From: Prosapia bicincta | Taxonomy: Eukaryota; Arthropoda; Insecta; Hemiptera; Cercopidae | Length of the DNA: 64,000 bases | Assembly: GCA_036971475.1 (NCBI GenBank) | Contig: JBAIZL010000001.1 | Location: 77,259,271-77,323,270, forward strand | Reading direction: 5' to 3' | In this document: in pieces, positions 58,761-64,000 of the stretch | Layout: each line of letters starts with the position of its first letter | Position numbering within the stretch: position 1 is the stretch's first letter | The notes under the pieces: model-generated | What the model was told of the DNA's origin: nothing | The model's input: only the letters and a program-made list of their open reading frames with translations | Databases searched by the model: none | Made by a program: the position numbers and the translations under genes

Positions 58761-59089
58761 CAGTTGTTTTATACTGTTAAATTTATACTGATAATTTTGT
58801 TAATTTTTTTTTCAAATCATTTACTTTGTCTTTTTTCAGCTGCCCTGTTAATTGTCTACATGTTTTTGAATACGTAGATTTGTAATGTCTTTTTAAATTG
58901 TAATCTGTTGAGACCAACAGATTGTTGGTTAATAAGACATGTTGTCTAAAAAAACATACTTCTGTTCACTCATCTTACAAATACCATCTTCCTTCTTCTA
59001 TATTTTTTCGACATTGATATTTAGAAACTTACATTTACTTGAGAACAAGTGTTACTGGTAAGATTGATGAATTCCCACAATAAATACTA

Positions 59090-59240
59090 CCTACAACTAC
59101 ACTTTACTAAGACACATTTCAATGACAAAGTCATCATCATCATCAGTGAATGTTGCTACTAAAAACTCTAACTTAAAACTCAAAAGTCCAAGAGTAAAAT
59201 ATTTCCATAACCACGTCAGTATCATAAATGTTGAAGCTGT
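59090..59240 (-). mobile_element. Degenerate PLE tail
   Basis: On the minus strand a C-T-G-A-T-G-A core is followed by repeated TGA, a 5-bp stem (ATGAC with GTCAT), G-A-A-A and TGTGTC. It abuts the plus-strand PLE at 59256 in inverted orientation. Confidence 0.45.
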
Positions 59241-59255
59241 GTTGTTGTGTGCGGG

Positions 59256-59830
59256 AAAACAAATACACCACAATACCATACATTAACAGAACATCAAATA
59301 AAATAGCCCACAAATTTCAAAAAACCGAATACAAAATAGCATAAAAACTAATAACAATTTACAATACAAAATATAACACAATATCAACAACAAAGATAGT
59401 TTCTACATTTGGCAAACAGGTTGCAGCTTTAAACAAAGAGTCGAGGAACTCAAAGAACACCAACTCAGCATTTTACAATCACATGAAAGAAACAGGGCAG
59501 AAATACACAGAGATTTACCATAACCTAGAAATCTTACACATCAACAAAAAAGGATCACATCTCAACACACTAGAACAATATAAAATTTACAAACACACAA
59601 AGTACAAACATATTAAACAAACTTAATACAAATCACACATACTTTTTGATACTATCGAAAACCTGCCTTTTAAATCGCCACCGCTTAACCTAACAACTTC
59701 AAGCAGAAGACACTGATAAAGATCGCCACATAGCAATCGAGAACGTCCTGTCTCAGTAAGCTTTTACAAATTTACAAAATTTAAAGTTTGGATAGTCATA
59801 AACTAATGTTAAAGTGGTTAACAATATTAA
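59256..59830 (+). mobile_element. 5'-truncated PLE, family 1
   Basis: Aligns with 54886-55510. It covers the end of the thumb, a damaged GIY-YIG domain (the region before Q-T/G-C-S-F is shortened), the C-terminus (L-E-I-L-H-I-N-K-K-G) and the tail. The hammerhead region at about 59710-59755 is decayed (C-T-G-A-T-A-A, G-A-G-A). Several frameshifts are present. Confidence 0.8.
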
Positions 59831-60249
59831 CATTATTATTTATTTTTAAACCAAATCTAGTCTAACTGAATATTTTATTACTTTATTATATGTAGTACAA
59901 TATATTTCTTTGTTTTATGAAAAAAAACATGATTTTAAAAGGTTTTGTGTCTTTTGTGAAGTTAATTCTGTCTTTTTAACAAACTGTTTGGGGTATTACC
60001 ACAAACTTTAATTACGGTATGTTTTTCATGTTCCTGAATACTTTCTAAAACTCTACCTATAATTCTTTCATCAATAACATGTAGAGGTTTTAGTAAAATT
60101 TATTTGAAAACAACATTTTACTTGTCTTACTATATAGACATTAATACATATACATATAAAGGGCTAATGTGCTTTCGAATTTTTGTAACATCCCCTGCAT
60201 GCCAGTAGCCAATATATAAGTCCTGAATTCGTATACTGTTTCAATTTTT
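59831..60249. other. AT-rich, possible diverged dispersed repeat A
   Basis: Weak resemblance to 53400-53590 (ggttttgtgtcttttgtgaag). No gene. Confidence 0.3.
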
Positions 60250-60400
60250 CTATTAGTTGACACTTTCCTTACATATATATTGTTCAAATTTTTAATCTTT
60301 TATAAAATATATTTTATTCATCCACTCAAGTTCAAATACATTTTTCAAACTTGTAGTTGATGACACTTTGTGTTAATACAGTTTTTTCTGTAAAATGTGT
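60250..60400 (-). mobile_element. Partial SINE copy
   Basis: Matches the tRNA-unrelated part of the SINE (attgttcaaatttttaatc, tattcatccactcaagttca, ttaatacagttttttc). The pol III boxes are not present. Confidence 0.55.
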
Positions 60401-60584
60401 TCTGAAACACATTAGCCCTTACGTTTAGAGAATTTGAATATTTGACAATAAATTAAATGTATGAGTTAAACTGCTTGTAGGTAAAACTGCCCCATTTGAT
60501 TTGGTTATAAAAAAAGTATAAGTTTAGTAACAATAATAATTGTTAATAATTTGTTAACAACAGATAACACTTTTCAATTTAAAT

Positions 60585-60690
60585 CCTTAAATACATTTTG
60601 ATTGTAAATCAATCTCCTGAGGAAATTATTACAAAAATCTTCTTAAGATAATTGGTTTACAATCAAATCTATATATTGGTTGAATAGAAA
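60585..60690 (-). mobile_element. Degenerate PLE tail
   Basis: On the minus strand C-T-C-A-G-G-A and a stem GATTG with CAATC precede A-A-A-A-T-G-T. This is a mutated relative of the motif at 58664-58706. Confidence 0.4.
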
Positions 60691-63429
60691 CTTTTATTCA
60701 AGGTTAAGAGGTTTAATTATTTCAATTAAAAAATTACGCCAATGTTGCTTCAAATTGTTAGAAACAATGAAGTCAGCAAACAGCTGAAATTTGCATAGCA
60801 TAATACAACTTTATGCGTAATATTGTATAAACTCTGTGTTTATAAAAAATACAGCATTATATTGCACATTTCTTTACTGCTGTATAACAATATAGCTACA
60901 AGTATCAGGTTAAGATAAATTTAATTTATCAATGTAAGCTGGCCAGATACATCTCAAGAAACTTCTGGATATGTGGTTAGAAGAATAAGTCAGTAGTTCA
61001 ATAAGACTATATTATACTTTTTCCAGGAAACTTTATATTTCTTTATATCCAAACTTACCCCAAGATACATTGTAGCTATATTCTGATAAAGATACATAAT
61101 AATATAATATAACATTGGGAATTCAATAAAGGTTTTTTAAACAGTCATGTTTCTAACAGAATAATTAAAGTACAGTAGGTATTGGTTAGTTTTAAAACTT
61201 GGAACACTTAAAATCAATTGTTTAGGATATATTTTTGAGTAATATTTTTAAAAAGGAAAAATTCTGAGTAAGCTCATACTTTGTCAAATGTCCCTTTAAA
61301 GTATTAGAAAGTACATTTATCCAAAGTTTTCTCTTATATCCTATCTTTTATTTCAAGTTTTACGTTTTGAAGGTCTGAGTATTATTTTCCTTTCATACTC
61401 TAAATAAGGTAATAAAAGTTACTAAATTAATATTGCTTTAAATAAGGAAGTTGATTTATATACAACTTTCAAGTTTTCATCTAAAACTCTTCAAATTGCA
61501 ATTGTTACTGGGTAATTTTTATGGAAATAATTGCTTTTACTGTTAAAACTAAACTTCCTGGAATTACCAAACTAGCGAAAATATTTCAAGTGGAATGGAA
61601 TTCAACATCAACATTCATAGCTCATGTTAAACAAATGTATTTATACATTTAATACAATGTTAGGTAATTTGAAACTTACTCAGATTACCAATTTTTTCAG
61701 ATAATGTTTTATGGCCCTAATTTAGGTATCTATTATTATTATTAGGCCTTTTCACGTGTAGCCCAATGACCTTCACTATAAGGCCTATCATTAGATGAGT
61801 TTGTCCTTTACTAGCGATTAGTTACATCGTTACCAAATATAATATTTATCTTCAGTATCAAACACCAATAATTTGTAGTCGAATTAAGGAGTTAAATGTA
61901 AAACTCCAGATGGTATTTTATAATAAACATGGAATACGTAGGGCCTAATTACATACAGCCCTAAACTTGACTGGTTACATTTTTGTCTCTAGAAAACAAT
62001 ATTATAAATATATAATTAGATTTTTTTATTAAACAAATAAACACTGATAACTAACCAAAAGGGAAGAGAAACTATTGACGACCTACTTCATTAAAATTCC
62101 AGACGCCATGTAAACAGAGTGATCTTACCTTCTTTTTTCTTTCGTTGGTGGTTTTGTAACTTCTTTTTCCATTTCCAACAAATCACTTCACCAAAAAACT
62201 TAATTTCAATAATTGGATTGATCAATGAAATCAATGTAAATTTATTAATATAATACAAATTAATCACTTTCACATCACTTTAGGCAATTTCACTACTAGA
62301 GTTACACACTAGAAAACTGCAGCTTAAATTTTATTAGCTAGAAACTCACAGCTGTTGAAAAAACATTGACATTAAAGTGCAACCTGCCGGCGTCGGCGAG
62401 AACTACAAATATGACTTACATTTCAAACTGTAACTTCAAATTATTTTCAATTAGGTACTGAACTTGGGCACATTTGAAAAAATTTTTTCTAATTTTTAAA
62501 CCGTGTGTAATTAATAATTTGAAATGCTGTATATTGAATTTGAAATATAAAATTTACTCTTAATATATTATACTTTCTTTCTCTAAGACAAAATAGTTAC
62601 TATATTGTCATATTTAATAGTTTTTTCATTATGAGCCTACTTAAGTTTTAAACCTATTTATTTATACTGATTATTCTATTGAAGTTAGTTTATTTCATAA
62701 AATCTCAGGTGTAGTTGATATATGTACCATTCCCTTGAAATTACAAACTATGATAGATTTTTAGAATTCTAATTTTAAATTTGGATTAAGGAAATGAAAA
62801 AGTACTTTGAAAATACAGCTGTTGAAAGAAAGGTCTGTCAAAGATATTAACTTTCAAAACACAATTTTATAACTGTAGCTACAATTGTTAGATTTTTCAC
62901 TATGAAAAATGCATTTATTGTTAGTGTCATTTACAACCAGGATTTCTATGGAATTTATAGCCCTTTACTGATATTCCATTTCATTGTTACATAAAACCTG
63001 CTGAATATAGAGATTTTGTTTATTATTTTCAAATTATGCCTTTCAGTCAGGTTATTTCCTTCGGAACTATTTCAGATGTATTATAATGGAAAGATTTTAT
63101 AAAGTTCCAATTGTATATCATAACAATAACTAGTAATATAAACAAAAAATTTTTAAAGTAAATTCCTTTGCTCAAGAGACAAATTTTGTTTTAGTTACTT
63201 TATGACATATGCCTTAAAACAGCTGTTCGACCACATAACCTATAACATAAAATCAGCTGTTTTATGAAATCATATGTTATCACTTATGTTAGGCCAAATG
63301 GTACAAAAAGTACCATTTCATACCTTCCCTCTTTTGTGGGCAGGTTTATCCCCCCAAAAAACTAAAATTAATTCATTATTAAATTTATTTATTATTTTTT
63401 TAAAACTGTATTAATATCAATTGTCATCT
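60691..63429. other. AT-rich, no recognisable gene
   Basis: Long AT-rich stretch without supported frames, tandem repeats or element ends. A 60-aa minus frame at 62091-62273 has no domain. Confidence 0.5.
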
Positions 63430-63540
63430 AATAAAAGTTGAAAATAATGTATTTGAAGTTGAGTGGATGAATAAATAGTATTTTATTACGGGTTGAAAAT
63501 TTGAACGATTCTTGAATTTTTTACTCCATTACATTCGGTT
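63430..63540 (+). mobile_element. Partial SINE copy, opposite orientation
   Basis: The reversed form of the same SINE segment as at 60250-60400 (tgtatttgaagttgagtgga, tgaataaatagtattttatt). No pol III boxes. Confidence 0.5.
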
Positions 63541-63544
63541 AAAT

Positions 63545-63950
63545 TTGATTAATCACTTTTACATTACTTTATAACTATCCAAACTTTAAATTTTGTAAAA
63601 ACTTAATGAGATAGAACGTTTTTGATCGCTCAGTGGCTATCTTCATAAGTGTCTAAATTTTCTGCTTAGAGTTGTTAGGTAAGCGGTTACGGTTTTAAAA
63701 GCAGGTTTTTTATAGTATCAAAGAGTATATGTAATTTGTATTCAGTTTGTTTAAATACAAACATATTAAAGGAACCCAATACAAATCACACATGCTCTTT
63801 CATAGTATCAAAAATCTGCATTTAAAACCGTCACCACTTAACCTAACAACTCAAAGCAGAAAATGAAGATCGCCACGGAGCGATCAAAAACGTTCTGTCT
63901 CAGTAAGTTTTTACAAAATTTAAAGTTAGAATAGTCATAAACTAATAGGA
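63545..63950. mobile_element. Head-to-head inverted PLE tails
   Basis: The left arm (63560-63754) is the family 1 tail plus the last codons on the minus strand. The right arm (63755-63947) is the same on the plus strand. Each arm contains a decayed hammerhead region (near 63593-63640 and 63872-63908). It is a larger version of the 57941-58075 pair. Confidence 0.8.
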
Positions 63951-64000
63951 ATACACTTTTACTAAAGCTAAAAGACATTTTAACTCAAGAAACTGTTTTC

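Overview
The window looks like a repeat-rich nuclear region of an animal genome, most likely an insect or another arthropod. It is AT-rich, has long tandem arrays, many (TA)n tracts, GIY-YIG-type Penelope-like elements (PLEs), an RNase H-bearing LINE, and hAT, Harbinger and piggyBac-like DNA elements. The species cannot be named from the sequence. I found no convincing host protein-coding gene, rRNA, functional tRNA, CRISPR array or bacterial operon. Almost every open frame that carries a message belongs to a mobile element.

Layout. 1.2-4.7 kb is a 171-bp satellite. 5.5-6.2 kb holds 194-bp and 69-bp repeats. 6.8-7.8 kb is a decayed, uncharacterised repetitive gene. 10.0-10.5 kb is a tRNA-derived SINE carrying a (TA)n expansion. 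10.9-11.5 kb is a PLE remnant with inverted tails. 11.7-13.0 kb is a 164-bp array and 13.3-13.8 kb an ATT-rich higher-order array. 14.7-16.3 kb is a piggyBac-like element (TTAA target duplication) filled with a 174-bp array. 16.3-20.6 kb holds RNase H and reverse transcriptase (RT) remnants of one LINE family; the RNase H part was itself tandemly amplified. 21.4-22.0 kb is a small Harbinger derivative. 24.4-28.0 kb holds two PLE remnants, and 28.7-29.0 kb a 32-bp array. 29.7-32.3 kb is a hAT-like element with nested repeats. 33.0-35.5 kb is a 57-bp satellite with two levels of higher-order structure. 37.8-40.4 kb is a repeat field with PLE-tail motifs. 42.0-50.5 kb is a 123-bp satellite split by a nearly intact 6.0-kb LINE. 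51.7-52.7 kb is a hAT remnant, 54.0-55.5 kb a PLE, 57.2-57.7 kb a 37-bp array, and 57.9-64 kb several PLE and SINE fragments.

The best-preserved coding unit is the LINE at 43916-49931 on the minus strand. ORF1 is a nucleic-acid-binding protein with three zinc knuckles. ORF2 combines an APE-type endonuclease, RT and RNase H, and is broken by one apparent single-base loss. The element ends in a poly(A) run and is flanked by perfect 12-bp target duplications inside the satellite.

The most interesting signal is a recurring RNA-like motif in the tails of several different PLE families: C-T-G-A-N-G-A, one extra base, a stem II whose pairing is kept although its bases differ, G-A-A-A, then a short palindrome. 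This is a hammerhead ribozyme architecture. PLE tails also occur as head-to-head inverted pairs, and one pair is joined right at the hammerhead stem III region.
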